A DNA stretch of 64,000 nucleotides from Natronoarchaeum mannanilyticum (GTDB lineage: Archaea > Halobacteriota > Halobacteria > Halobacteriales > Natronoarchaeaceae), in NCBI RefSeq assembly GCF_039522665.1, contig NZ_BAAADV010000006.1, positions 1 to 64,000 of the forward strand, in the 5' to 3' direction. The first letter of the stretch is position 1, and each line of letters opens with the position of its first letter. Below the pieces are notes generated by a model. That model ran no database searches. It saw only the letters and a list, made by a program, of their open reading frames with translations, and was not told the DNA's origin. Below are positions 35,816 to 45,417 of this stretch, one piece after another. A program made the position numbers and the translations under genes.

Positions 35816-36865
35816 CTACGGTTCGAAGGGCTCGTCCGACACGTCGATCCAGAGGTAGACGTGCCGATACGCGGTCTCCGCACTGGGGGTCCCGGGGGCA
35901 TCACCCTTGTACAAGTAATAACTGAGCCTGAGATCCTCGCCAGTCGTCTCGGGCGCGACGGCGTGGTCGTCGTAGCGCCGCTCACCGGGATCGAGCGCCA
36001 GCGAGCTACGTCGAAGTTCGCTCATTTCGAGAACGGTTACACCGCCGCCGCTAGCGTCGGTGTCGACCCGCTCGACCTGCGTGACGATCGTGTACTCGGT
36101 TTCGACCTGCTCGTTGTTCTCGACGCCAACAGTCAGATCGCGTTCCTCGCCCGCGGTGAAGTTCTCGGGGTAGTCGCCAGCGACGTACTCCCCGCTTTCG
36201 TTCTCGGTCACCAGCGTCAGCTCCGAGTAGCGCTCGCCGTCCTGGGGGGCCGCGAACGCGTAGCCGACGACCGCGACCGAGAGAACGACACTGAGGACGA
36301 GCGCAACGTTCACGGCCACATTCACGCCGTTTCCGTCGAACATGAAACTCCGGAGACGCCGAAGCCACGCCCGGAACGGGACCTCGAAGCGCACGTCGGG
36401 ATCGACGGCGCCGCGACGGGTTGCGCTCGCAGCGGCGCCCACGAGGACGAACAGAGAGAGCCCGGGAACGACCACGTCGGCGGCGTACGGCCACGGCGAG
36501 AACGCGATCGCCAGCGCGAACAGCGGCAGTACGGCGAGACTCAGACCGAACGACAGCGCGGCGCGCTCGGCGCCGTCTATCTCGGAGTACTGGACGGGGA
36601 CGACGCTCCACCCGCCGGCTCGCCGTCGATCCTCCGGGACGGACGTCCGCGGGAACAGCGTCGTGACGAGGACGTAGCCGGGGAGGAACAGCAACAGCGG
36701 TGCTCCAAGGGCGACCCGAAGCGGCGGCGACTCGACGCCGACGACCGTGAGGGCGAGGTTGACGACGACCAGGAACGCGAGCGTCGCGCTCACGTCCGAG
36801 GGTATCCGCGTCGCCAGTCGCGACGCGGCGTCGGTCGCTGACGTCGGGAGGTCAGGATTGCTCAT
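35816..36865 (-). CDS. DUF1616 membrane protein B
   Basis: 349-aa paralogue of the gene at 14176, with the same LLLFLPGYVLVTTLFPR segment, about four membrane helices to residue 230 and an outward Ig-like domain (GDYPENFTAGEERDLTVG). ATG at 36865 (MSNPDLPTSA) is preferred to 36925 since the latter adds a basic low-complexity extension. An ATAACAA element lies 110 nt upstream. The neighbourhood (GT-C-like protein downstream, DUF354 gene divergent) repeats the set found elsewhere in this window and suggests a shared role in envelope glycan assembly. Confidence 0.85.
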   Translation of the reverse strand: MSNPDLPTSATDAASRLATRIPSDVSATLAFLVVVNLALTVVGVESPPLRVALGAPLLLFLPGYVLVTTLFPRTSVPEDRRRAGGWSVVPVQYSEIDGAERAALSFGLSLAVLPLFALAIAFSPWPYAADVVVPGLSLFVLVGAAASATRRGAVDPDVRFEVPFRAWLRRLRSFMFDGNGVNVAVNVALVLSVVLSVAVVGYAFAAPQDGERYSELTLVTENESGEYVAGDYPENFTAGEERDLTVGVENNEQVETEYTIVTQVERVDTDASGGGVTVLEMSELRRSSLALDPGERRYDDHAVAPETTGEDLRLSYYLYKGDAPGTPSAETAYRHVYLWIDVSDEPFEP

Positions 36866-36974
36866 CGATGCCTCCCTGCGCCGACCCGGAAATCGGCGTT
36901 CGCTACGCGAGCACGACAACGGCACTTCGGGACTCTATACATCTGCTTGTGCAACTGTCCGGAGTGGTGCGGTT

Positions 36975-36981
36975 TTGTTAT
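36975..36981 (-). promoter_or_regulatory. ATAACAA element upstream of DUF1616 copy B
   Basis: The minus strand reads CCATAACAAAACCGC, nearly identical to the element at 60155 (CTATAACAAAACCCGC). The distance to ATG 36865 is 110 nt, so either the transcript has a leader or the start lies elsewhere. Confidence 0.4.
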
Positions 36982-37130
36982 GGCTTGTATACGGGCCCTT
37001 GCGACGGGGTAATGGGCCATTTCGACGCACCACCGCGAACGGCGCCGCTGATGCCGCAGCGCCGGTCGAGCGCGCTGACGCCGAAGGAGCCGGGTAACAA
37101 ACAGCTGCAACGACCGCTGTTCGACCAAGA

Positions 37131-38249
37131 ATGAAATATCTGATTTTCGCGAACACGCCGGCGCACGTCCACCTGTACAAGCACGTCGTCGGCGAGCTCC
37201 GGACGCGAGGGCACGACGTGCTCGTGCTCGCGCGGGACTACGGCTGCACGGTCGAGCTGCTCGAGTGGTACGACCTCCCCCACGAGGTGTACGGCTACTG
37301 CGACACCGCGAAGGGGTCGCTGTTCGCCCGGCTGCCCGCACACTACGCCAGGGCGCTCTATCACGTCCGCCGGTTCGACCCGGACCTGATCTTCGGGATG
37401 GGCGGGTACGCCGCCCACACGGCGGCGCTCACGCGGACGCCGTCGGTGCTGGTGCTCGACTCGGAGTCGACGTCGCTCGATCACGCCGTGTCGACGCCGC
37501 TGGCTCGCGCCGTGCTCACACCCGATACGTTCCGCAAGGAACTGGGCGAGAACCACCACGTGTTTCCCGGGTTCAAGGAGTGCGCGTATCTCCACCCGGA
37601 GGTGTACGAACCTAACTCGTCGATCCGCGACCGTCTGGACGTCGGCACCGACGAGCCGTACGCGATCGTCCGGCTGAACGCGTTCGGCTCGCACCACGAC
37701 GTCGGCCAGGGCGGGATCGACGAGGCGGACTGTCGCGAGCTGATCGACAGCCTCGCCGAGCGATCGACCGTGTTCGTCTCCGACGAGGGGAGGGACATCG
37801 ACCTCGCGGAGACGCCGGCGGAGCCGTTCTCGCTGCATCCGGCGCTGCTCCACGACGCGCTCGCGGAGGCCGAGCTGCTGGTCGCCGACACGCAGACGAT
37901 GGTGACCGAAGCGGCGCTGCTGGGGACGTCGGCGATCCGCTCGAACTCGTTCGTCGGCGACGACGACATGGGGAATTTCCTCGAACTCGAGGAGGAAGGG
38001 CTCATCTTCAACCTCGCCTCGTTCGGCGAAGTCCTGGAGCACTCGGAGATGCTGCTCGACGCCGACGGCGTGGCAGCGGAGTGGGAGCGGCGTCGCGACG
38101 CGTACCTCGCCGAGAAGTGTAACTTGACGTCGCTGCTCGTCGACGTCGCGACCGAGCGCGGCGACGCCGAATCGGTCGACGGCGTCCGGCGATTCGGCGA
38201 AGCGCCGCCGAGCGAGCGCGAAGCGGCACCGGTGGTCGACTGGGCCTGA
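37131..38249 (+). CDS. DUF354 family protein (MurG/WecB-like fold), copy B
   Basis: 372-aa protein starting directly with the family core, MKYLIFANTPAHVHLYKHV. Further conserved parts are DLIFGMGGYAAHTAAL, FPGFKECAYLHPEVYEPN, VSDEGRD and ADTQTMVTEAALLGTSAI. It aligns with the protein at 1886-3058 over its full core. The GT-B-like fold suggests a nucleotide-sugar enzyme, perhaps an epimerase or transferase. It diverges from the DUF1616 gene. Confidence 0.87.
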   Translation: MKYLIFANTPAHVHLYKHVVGELRTRGHDVLVLARDYGCTVELLEWYDLPHEVYGYCDTAKGSLFARLPAHYARALYHVRRFDPDLIFGMGGYAAHTAALTRTPSVLVLDSESTSLDHAVSTPLARAVLTPDTFRKELGENHHVFPGFKECAYLHPEVYEPNSSIRDRLDVGTDEPYAIVRLNAFGSHHDVGQGGIDEADCRELIDSLAERSTVFVSDEGRDIDLAETPAEPFSLHPALLHDALAEAELLVADTQTMVTEAALLGTSAIRSNSFVGDDDMGNFLELEEEGLIFNLASFGEVLEHSEMLLDADGVAAEWERRRDAYLAEKCNLTSLLVDVATERGDAESVDGVRRFGEAPPSEREAAPVVDWA

Positions 38250-38316
38250 TCGGTTCGGTGCGACCTCGTGATATCGCGTCGCGACGCCGCTCGTCAACCC
38301 TCTTCTCGACGCCGCG

Positions 38317-39912
38317 TCAGCCTCGGATGCGGCGTCGGGCGATCGACACCGCGGCGAGTACCGACAGCGCGGCGACGGCGATCGCGGGCCCGAACCCGGG
38401 TAGCGCGTCGTCACCGTTGTCCTCGGGACCGTCTCCGGGGTCGGTTCCGTTCGGCTCTCCGTCGGGTCGCGCCTCGACGGTGACGGTCGCCCGCTCGTCT
38501 TGTACCTCGACCGTGTAGTTGCCCGGCGCGGCGAACTGCTGTTCGTACTCGATAGCCCGGTTCTCCCCGGGCGCTGCGGACACCACCCGAGCGTCGACGC
38601 GCTCGCCGAACACCCGTAGCGGGATCGTTCGCTCGCCGTCGAACTGGCCGTCGTTCGCGACGGTGACCCTCACGTCGACGGTCTCGCCCTCGCTGATCCG
38701 CGTCTCTGAGAGGTTGACGCCGACGATTTCGAGTGACTGTCGCGGGGCGACCGCGAGATCGGCGAACGCCGACACGTTCGCTCTGAATCGGTAGACATCG
38801 CTCGTCTCCTCGATCAGTTCGGTCGCGACCGGTCGCCACTCGCCGGCGCGCTCGTAGAGGACGACCGCGGTGTCGTCCCGAGCGCTCGGGTCGAACGCGG
38901 CCTTGCTGACGGAGAACGTGACGGAGGCGTTCGATCCGTCGGGAAGATCGCCGGACATAGAGAGAGCTGTGAGAGGATCGGCGCCGTCGACGCCCTGAGG
39001 CGGGACGCCGGAGTCAGCGCCGCCGAACCCGAGCGCGAACGAGCCGTTCGCGACCTCAACCGACACGCGCTCGAACGTCACGTTGTCGGACGGTCCTGCG
39101 GGCGGCGTGAGCGCCACCGGGTGGTCGGCTCGTGCGCCTGTGACCGACGCCTCGATCCCGTCGCCGGTCCGGTCGTAGCTCACCGACGCGCCGTCGCAGG
39201 TGCCGGTCCGGATCGTGATCGGGGCGTCGAGCGACGGGAGCGACGTCCGGTTCGCCGAGAAACCGTCGCTCGACGCCACGGCCAGCGACTCGACGCCGCG
39301 ATCGACGCCGAAGGCGGGGTCGATCGTGACGGCGAAGCGCCCGTCGAGACCGCCGTTGATCGCCCCGCCGTCCGTGCGGCCGGCCCGCCAGGACCAGGCG
39401 CCGCGCGCCCATCCGGGGCCGCGCGTGAAGTTGTCCGCTCGGCCGGCGGCGTCGTCGCGGACGGCCCACTCGGCGTCGGCGGGGAGCCCGACGAACTCCA
39501 TCGTCGCCCGCCCGCCGGAGCCGTTGGTTTGGCCATCGTCGTCGGACCCGTTGATTTGGCCGTGCACGACGCCGAGGCTCAGCCCGTCGGAGCCCTCGTG
39601 CAGGAACAGGACGCTCCCGTTCGCGGACTGGAACGATTCTGTCCCGTAGGAGCTGCGGCCGGGTTGCGAGTCGAGGCCGGTCGTCACGTTCGAGCGGTAG
39701 TCGTAGAACGACGCGACCGTTCCTCCGGATCCGAACGGCTCGATCGGCCGGCAGACGCCGTTCTGTTCGACGACGTACGACGTCGTCTCGTGGTGGTCGG
39801 CGACCGCAGTCTGACGCGGTTCCTCGGCGGAGCGGGCGCCCGGCGGCTGGGCGACGGCAGCGACGAGCGACGCGACTAGCAGCATCGCGAGGAGCGTTCG
39901 ACCAGCTTTCAT
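38317..39912 (-). CDS. Secreted surface glycoprotein C, PGF-CTERM
   Basis: 531-aa exported protein. A signal peptide (TLLAMLLVASLVAAVAQ) precedes the shared N-terminal module (FYDYR, SYGTESFQSANGS, EGSDGLSLGVVHGQ). A middle part (about 240-385) resembles the PGF-pre-PGF type domain with 'VALTPP', and is followed by a CARDB-like domain and LPGFGPAIAVAALSV plus RRR at the end. The PGF motif predicts archaeosortase processing and lipid anchoring. The ATG overlaps the stop of the deacetylase by 4 nt, so it is the last gene of a four-gene operon (GT2, wecB, deacetylase, glycoprotein). Confidence 0.88.
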   Translation of the reverse strand: MKAGRTLLAMLLVASLVAAVAQPPGARSAEEPRQTAVADHHETTSYVVEQNGVCRPIEPFGSGGTVASFYDYRSNVTTGLDSQPGRSSYGTESFQSANGSVLFLHEGSDGLSLGVVHGQINGSDDDGQTNGSGGRATMEFVGLPADAEWAVRDDAAGRADNFTRGPGWARGAWSWRAGRTDGGAINGGLDGRFAVTIDPAFGVDRGVESLAVASSDGFSANRTSLPSLDAPITIRTGTCDGASVSYDRTGDGIEASVTGARADHPVALTPPAGPSDNVTFERVSVEVANGSFALGFGGADSGVPPQGVDGADPLTALSMSGDLPDGSNASVTFSVSKAAFDPSARDDTAVVLYERAGEWRPVATELIEETSDVYRFRANVSAFADLAVAPRQSLEIVGVNLSETRISEGETVDVRVTVANDGQFDGERTIPLRVFGERVDARVVSAAPGENRAIEYEQQFAAPGNYTVEVQDERATVTVEARPDGEPNGTDPGDGPEDNGDDALPGFGPAIAVAALSVLAAVSIARRRIRG

Positions 39913-40973
39913 CGTGACCGGTCACCACCGGGGATCGGACTGCGGAGCCGATTTTGTTCACGATCGCCCGGACGCTCGCAGTCAGCGTCGAGGTCCACCT
40001 CTCGCTCGGGGTCGGCGTCCGACTCGAACCACCGGTACAGCGCGCGCGGCGATCCGACCCACGCGCCCAGCTCCAGCGCGCGCTCGACCAGCCAGCGGTA
40101 GAGGCGTCGGTAGCCCGGGAACTCGCGGTCGCTGAAGTACCGGGGATGCCACAGCGCGGTCGCGACGGCGTCGTTGCGCGCCGCCTCCCCGAGGATGCGG
40201 TCGCAGACGTCTCGGGCGTCGTCGTACCGCTCGCCGGGATCGGGGAGCGCCTGCTCCATGATCGTCAACGGGAACGCGACGAACTCGTCGTCGAACGGCC
40301 GCAGCGGCCGGTAACCGTAGTCGAAGCCGACCGTCTCGCCCGATCCCAGGCTGGCGTCGTACCGCAGCCCGATCGCCCGGTGGTGGCGCCACGTCTCCGG
40401 GAAGGAAAGTCGAAGATGGTGTTGTCTGCCGCCGGCGATCCGATCGCCGAGCACCGATTCGATGCGATTCTTTTCCTCGCGTAACCGACCTTGGTCGTCC
40501 GGCGAGTGGTACGAGCCGTGCAGGCCGACCTCCCAGCCGCCGTCGTCGAGCTCCCGCACGGCGCGCGCGATGTCGGGCGCCTCGACGTCGTACCGGCCCA
40601 GGTGCTCGATCCAGTGTGTCGGCGACGTCCAGTCGCTCGGTGGGCGGTCGCGGAAGAGGTGCTGCTCGTCGAGGAAGTAGAAGGCCGACCGGACGCCGAG
40701 GTCCGCCTCCAGTTCGGCGATCGATTCGAACTGCCAGTAGGGGTTTGCCGACGACAGCGCCGTCCGGGCATGATACAGTGGCCGTTCCCGAAGCGCGTAG
40801 TACAGCGACGGCAGGCCCTTGTACGGCCGGTCGACGTCGTGGGTGAGACAGAGCGCGAACTCGGCGTCACCCGGCAGCGGCGCGTCGACGCGGGTGGCGT
40901 CCTGGTCGTCGACGAGCTCGTCGACGACCGAGGGCGGGTGGTGGCCGCCGATCGGCGACGAGGAAGCGGTCAC
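39909..40973 (-). CDS. Polysaccharide deacetylase-like protein C
   Basis: 354-aa NodB-type protein: ALCLTHDVDRPYK (H-D pair, about 42), SAFYFLDEQHLF, EVGLHGSYHSPDD (metal histidines, about 160) and ALWHPRYFSD. It starts with GTG 40971-40973, which overlaps the wecB stop and has a GGAGG ribosome-binding site 9 nt upstream; the longer frame to 41624 is antisense-type sequence in wecB. Likely deacetylates a GlcNAc/ManNAc-type residue made by the upstream WecB, in the same operon. Confidence 0.88.
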   Translation of the reverse strand: MTASSSPIGGHHPPSVVDELVDDQDATRVDAPLPGDAEFALCLTHDVDRPYKGLPSLYYALRERPLYHARTALSSANPYWQFESIAELEADLGVRSAFYFLDEQHLFRDRPPSDWTSPTHWIEHLGRYDVEAPDIARAVRELDDGGWEVGLHGSYHSPDDQGRLREEKNRIESVLGDRIAGGRQHHLRLSFPETWRHHRAIGLRYDASLGSGETVGFDYGYRPLRPFDDEFVAFPLTIMEQALPDPGERYDDARDVCDRILGEAARNDAVATALWHPRYFSDREFPGYRRLYRWLVERALELGAWVGSPRALYRWFESDADPEREVDLDADCERPGDREQNRLRSPIPGGDRSR

Positions 40974-42085
40974 TGTCCTACCTCCCGTTCGAGCGTTCGG
41001 ACGATGCGGCTCGCGGCGGTACCGTTGCCGTACAGGTCTGGCTTGGGCGGCAGGTCGCCCGCGGAGCGGATGGCGTCGGCGATTTGCTCGGCGTCGGCGC
41101 CGACGAGCCGGTTCCAGCCGGCGTCGACGGTCTCGGTCCACTCGGTCGTGTCCCGCAGCGTCACGCAGGGCGTGTCCAGGTAGAACGCCTCCTTCTGGAC
41201 GCCGCCCGAGTCCGTCGCGACGCAGCGGGCCCGCTCGACGAGGCTGACGAAGGAGAGGTACCCGACCGGGTCGACGATCTCGACGCTCTCGGTCGCGCGC
41301 TCCCATAGGTCGAACTCGCGGAGCGCCGCGACCGTGCGCGGATGGGCGGGAAGGACGACCGGATACGGGCAGTCGCCGAGTCCGTCGACGATGCCGGCGA
41401 GTCGGTCCGGGTCGTCCGTATTTTTCGCGCGGTGGACGGTCGCCAGCACGAACTCGTCGGGCACGTCGATCGTCTCGTGGACGTCGATCCTTCCGCCCTC
41501 GTCGAGGCGATCTCCAGCGTCGTCGATGCCATCTCCACCATCGTCGAGGCGATCGCGGACCTGCAGTAGCGTGTCGTACATGACGTCGCCCGGGACCGTC
41601 ACGCCCTCGACGATGCCCTCGCATTCGAGGTTCTTTCTGGCCGCCGTCGTCGGGGCGAACAGCAGATCCGAGCAGTGGTCCGTGAGCACGCGGTTGACTT
41701 CCTCGGGCATCGAGAAGTCGCCGGAGCGCAGTCCGGCCTCGACGTGCGCGAGCGGAATCGATTCTTTGGACGCGACCAGTGCCCCGGCGAGCGTGGAGTT
41801 CGTGTCGCCGTACACGAGCACCACGTCGGGACTGGCGTCGAGGACAACGCGTTCGAGTTCGACCATCATCTCGGCGGTCTGAGCGGCGTGCGAATCAGAG
41901 CCGACGCCGAGGTGATGGTCCGGCTCGGGGATCGCCAGCTCCTCGAAGAACACGTCAGACAGCTCGGCGTCGTAGTGCTGGCCGGTGTGGACCAGCGTCT
42001 CGTCGTGATCCTCGCGGAGCTGCCGGGAGACGGCGGCCGCCTTCACGAACTGCGGGCGGGCGCCGACGATCGATAGCACGTTCAT
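40970..42085 (-). CDS. wecB: UDP-N-acetylglucosamine 2-epimerase (non-hydrolysing)
   Basis: 371-aa GT-B fold enzyme that interconverts UDP-GlcNAc and UDP-ManNAc. It has IVGARPQFVKAAAVSR at the start, HTGQHYDAELSDVFFEEL, VYGDTNSTLAGAL, HVEAGLRSGDFSMPEEVNR and TDSGGVQKEAFYLDTPCVTLR, all diagnostic. The usual HRxEN reads HRAKN, a K for E change. A short Asp/Gly-rich insertion (about 186-208) is extra. It follows GT2 copy B by 28 nt in the operon and supplies ManNAc units for the surface glycan. Confidence 0.95.
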   Translation of the reverse strand: MNVLSIVGARPQFVKAAAVSRQLREDHDETLVHTGQHYDAELSDVFFEELAIPEPDHHLGVGSDSHAAQTAEMMVELERVVLDASPDVVLVYGDTNSTLAGALVASKESIPLAHVEAGLRSGDFSMPEEVNRVLTDHCSDLLFAPTTAARKNLECEGIVEGVTVPGDVMYDTLLQVRDRLDDGGDGIDDAGDRLDEGGRIDVHETIDVPDEFVLATVHRAKNTDDPDRLAGIVDGLGDCPYPVVLPAHPRTVAALREFDLWERATESVEIVDPVGYLSFVSLVERARCVATDSGGVQKEAFYLDTPCVTLRDTTEWTETVDAGWNRLVGADAEQIADAIRSAGDLPPKPDLYGNGTAASRIVRTLEREVGQ

Positions 42086-42113
42086 CGTTCTGGGTCGGTA
42101 GCTCGTCGTGCGT

Positions 42114-43145
42114 TCATCGTTCGAGCTCGTGGAGCTGCCCGTTCACGTCGGGTTCGAGCGACGCGTTGTCGAGGCGGTCGAAGATCATCGCGAGCGTGAG
42201 ACAGAGGCTGCTCAGCAGGACGGTCAGCAGGGCGAGCAGGGCGTCGAGCGGCGTCGGCGTCGCGGCGAGGACCGACCAGCCGGCGTACGCCAGCCCGCCG
42301 GCGATGCCGACCGCACCGAGCGCGTACAGCAGTACGAGCGGGTGGAAGTCGGTGACGACGTACTTGACCGTGAATCGCCAGAGCGCGCGACGGGCGAGCA
42401 GCCGGGAGAGACGAGGAACGAACCGCCGGTACCTGATGTGGCTCTCCTCGTCGCCGTACTTCGCCGCCATCTCCACGTCCGTGACGCGCATCCCGTGGAC
42501 GTTCAGCGCGACGAGCAGGTCGTTGCAGAACCCGTAGTCGTCGTGCAGGTCGTCGAGGTCGATCGCCGTCAACGCACGCGAGGAGATCGCCGTGTACCCG
42601 TTCTGGGGATCCGACATGCGCCAGTACCCGCTAACGACCTTGGTGAGGAAGGTCAGCAGCGTGTTGCCGAACAGCCGCCACGCCGACATCTGATCGCGGT
42701 GCTCGCTCCGAGAGAGCCTGTTGCCCTTAGCGTAGTCGGCCTCGCCCTCGACGATCGGGTCGATGATTCGATCGAGAATCTCGGGGTCCATCTGGCCGTC
42801 GCCGTTCATCACCGCCGTGACGTCGATCCCCTCGTCGCGGGCGCGCTCGTAGCCGGTCTTGATCGCGCCGCCGACGCCGCGATTTTTCTCGTGGCGAATC
42901 GGCACGACCCGCCCGGCTACCGGCCGCCCGCCGTCAGCGTGGACCTTCTCCTGCTCCGGCCCGTCGACCCAGTCGTTCGCCTCGCGGGCGGCCTCCCTGA
43001 TTTCCCGCCAGGTGCCGTCGGTCGAGCAGTCGTCGACCACGAACGCCCGGTCGACGAACTCGGGGAGCGTCCTGATGACGTCCCCGACCAGCTCCCCCTC
43101 GTTGTACGCGGGCACGACGACGCCGATCGTCTTTCCCTTATACAT
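42114..43145 (-). CDS. GT2 glycosyltransferase with C-terminal membrane segments, copy B
   Basis: 343-aa paralogue of the gene at 6677: PAYNEGELVGDVIRTLP, VVDDCSTDGTWREI, GDGQMDPEIL and DPQNGYTA, then two C-terminal hydrophobic segments (about 270-290 and 295-318). It is likely a polyprenol-phosphate sugar synthase or glycolipid transferase. It is the first gene of the operon GT2-wecB-deacetylase-glycoprotein. A related element CCATAACTAACTGG lies about 140 nt upstream (43285-43298). Confidence 0.92.
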   Translation of the reverse strand: MYKGKTIGVVVPAYNEGELVGDVIRTLPEFVDRAFVVDDCSTDGTWREIREAAREANDWVDGPEQEKVHADGGRPVAGRVVPIRHEKNRGVGGAIKTGYERARDEGIDVTAVMNGDGQMDPEILDRIIDPIVEGEADYAKGNRLSRSEHRDQMSAWRLFGNTLLTFLTKVVSGYWRMSDPQNGYTAISSRALTAIDLDDLHDDYGFCNDLLVALNVHGMRVTDVEMAAKYGDEESHIRYRRFVPRLSRLLARRALWRFTVKYVVTDFHPLVLLYALGAVGIAGGLAYAGWSVLAATPTPLDALLALLTVLLSSLCLTLAMIFDRLDNASLEPDVNGQLHELER

Positions 43146-43354
43146 GGTTACCGCCCGTCGTCGGCTCCGGTCGCAGCCGAAGGGCCGACGCGCAGCCGGA
43201 CCGGCGAATCCGCTTGTTGCGATTAGTCGTCGAGTGCTCCCCCATTACCATCACCTGTTCGTGATCTAACGGAGAGAAGATCCAGTTAGTTATGGACGGT
43301 ATTCCGATCGTTACGGCGAATATACGGCGGAGAGTCGACGAATATCCGGATCTG

Positions 43355-44707
43355 CTACGGACCCGATCCGTCGACAGGGGCAGAGTACCGCGCCACCCAC
43401 CCGTCGGCGTCGCGACCGCCGCGCCCTCCAGATTCGGTGCCGGCCAGTACGTACGTCCCGGGCGTCGCGTCGGCCAGTCCCGCCCGGACGGAGCCGCTGT
43501 CGGAGAGTGTCCGCAACCACTCCCGGCGGCCCGCCGCGTCGGTCGTCACGAGAAGCGTGCGCTCGCGGCCGGCGGTGATCGTCGTCCCCAGCAGCGCGTA
43601 CCCGCCGTCGTCCGTCCGGACGAGCTCGACGGCGAGGTCGTCGGTTCCCTCACCGTACGTTCGCTGCCACTCGACGGTCCCCCCGGCGTTGAGCTTCGCG
43701 AGCCAGGCGTCTTTCCGCCGGTCATCCCCGATTATCGTGTGGCCGGCGATCGCGAACCCGCCGTCGTCCGTCTGCACGATCGACCGGGCGACGTCGACAT
43801 CGCTCCGCGAGAGCGTCCGTTCCCAGGCGATGGCGCCGTCGGCGTCCGCGCGAGCGACCCAGCAGTCGGTTCCGTCGCCGAACGTCGAGCCGACGATCCC
43901 GTAGCCGCCGTCGCCGGTTACGACGACGTCGCCGAGTGCGTCGCTCGAACTCCGATTATAAGTCCGGACCCACTCGAACCGTCCCTCGGCGTCGGTTTTG
44001 AGCAGCCACATGTCCTGGCCCTCGTCGGCGTTCGACTGCGTGCTGCCCGCGATCGCGAACCCGCCGTCGCGGGTCTGGACGAGCGCCCTGCAGAAGTCGA
44101 ACGCGGACCCGCCGAACGTGCGTGTCCACTGCCGCGTCCCGTTCTGGTCCGTCCCGACGAGGAAGACGTCGCTTTCGTCGGTCGACGTCGACGTCCCCGC
44201 AAACGCGTAGCCTCCGCCGACGACGGGCGCCACGGATCGAGCGACGTCGGTGCCGTCGCCGCAGGCCACGTGCGAGGACCACTCGACGGTTCCTCCGGCG
44301 TTGATATTTGCGATCCAGGCGTCCTGTCCGTCCGTGGCGGCGCCGACGGCGACGTAGCCGCCGTCGCCGGCCGCGGCGACGTCGCAGACTTCGGCGTCGT
44401 CCGCCGCGAGCGAACACTTCCAGTTGAGTTCGGGGCCGCCGACAGTGTCACCACCCGCTGCGCCCGCGGCCGAAACGACCGGTAACGCGGACAGTGCGCT
44501 GACAGCGGCGCCGGTGCTGTGCAGGATGAGCCGTTTCAGCCGATCTCCGACCGACGTCCGGTCCGTCACGGACGATCGACTGCCAGAGGTCTCGTCCGGA
44601 ACGGGACGCGAGCTCGCCCGAGACGTACCTTCGTCGGTCGACGTACCTACCGGGCTCTCGCGCAACTCACCGTCGCTGTCGGCGCGGTGGTTGCTACTAG
44701 ATTGCAT
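43355..44707 (-). CDS. Exported beta-propeller-like repeat protein
   Basis: 450-aa protein. A disordered Ser/Asp-rich N-terminus (1-50) leads to a basic/hydrophobic export signal (RLKRLILHSTGAAVSALSAL, about 57-76). It then has about six repeats of roughly 50 residues with the pattern DGGY/F-A-I-A-G-T...D-x-W-L-x-K-x-D-x-x-G-x-x-x-W, which should form a beta-propeller. ATG 44707 has GGAGG three bases upstream; longer frames to 44959 cross the AT-rich promoter. Similar proteins are outer-surface and of unknown function. The gap 44708-45037 holds its promoter only. Confidence 0.8.
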   Translation of the reverse strand: MQSSSNHRADSDGELRESPVGTSTDEGTSRASSRPVPDETSGSRSSVTDRTSVGDRLKRLILHSTGAAVSALSALPVVSAAGAAGGDTVGGPELNWKCSLAADDAEVCDVAAAGDGGYVAVGAATDGQDAWIANINAGGTVEWSSHVACGDGTDVARSVAPVVGGGYAFAGTSTSTDESDVFLVGTDQNGTRQWTRTFGGSAFDFCRALVQTRDGGFAIAGSTQSNADEGQDMWLLKTDAEGRFEWVRTYNRSSSDALGDVVVTGDGGYGIVGSTFGDGTDCWVARADADGAIAWERTLSRSDVDVARSIVQTDDGGFAIAGHTIIGDDRRKDAWLAKLNAGGTVEWQRTYGEGTDDLAVELVRTDDGGYALLGTTITAGRERTLLVTTDAAGRREWLRTLSDSGSVRAGLADATPGTYVLAGTESGGRGGRDADGWVARYSAPVDGSGP

Positions 44708-45037
44708 ACCTCCGGCTACCGTATATCTACATATAGTTATAGTCGCTATACGAACAATACTCGACTGGTAGCCGGTGAGCACGCGACCGACTCGGTGAGA
44801 CCAGTTCGTCGGAGCCCCACTGTAACCGCGCTGCAGTGGAACTGCGATCCGGCGTCCGATGATAGATCGATGTTGCAGGCGTAGGCGACGATCGCGGGTC
44901 GCACCTCGTCCAGCCTCTATCGTCGCGATTATTGGGTGTACGGCGTCAATCCGGAGCACGGGCTTCGGTTCGCGACAGCGCTCACAAAATCGGCGGTCGC
45001 GAGGAGACCCGTCCCGAGATGTCGGTGAGAACAGTCC

Positions 45038-45187
45038 TCAAGTGGTCGGTTCCGCGACGACGCCGCCTTCTCTGACCGCGGTTCGATCGCAACACTCCAT
45101 GCACCCCTGCACGTTGTCGTGGTTGTCTCCGAACACTCGGACGAAGTTCCGGGTGACGAATCCACCGCAGTTCTCACAGTGTGGCAT
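45038..45187 (-). CDS. Small zinc-finger protein (DUF7563-like)
   Basis: 49-aa protein starting MPHCENCGGFVTRNFVRVFG with a second cysteine cluster GCMECCDRTAVREGG, i.e. two CxxC knuckles as in the haloarchaeal DUF7563 family. These proteins are very common in haloarchaea and of unknown role, perhaps DNA or protein binding. It was too short for ordinary gene finding. ATG at 45185-45187. Confidence 0.7.
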   Translation of the reverse strand: MPHCENCGGFVTRNFVRVFGDNHDNVQGCMECCDRTAVREGGVVAEPTT

Positions 45188-45417
45188 GTGACGTTCGGTC
45201 CGACGGGAGCATAGGCCATAGTTACAAGCCGTATACCCCGTGCCTGTCTGTCGGCAGGTCGGAAGTATACAGTGTTTAACGCGGTCTTTGGCGGCGGATC
45301 GGCAGACTGGAACTGCCGTTGCCGTGATAGACCATTTCTAGTCTGATAGGCTAGTAACGGACTCTATCGACGACAGACAGCCGTAACATCCACCGCCGAA
45401 AACCAATCAACGTTCGA

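Noticed and set aside
36978-38414. A 478-codon minus-strand frame over the DUF354 gene
   Set aside because: Antisense shadow; the plus-strand DUF354 protein has all family motifs.
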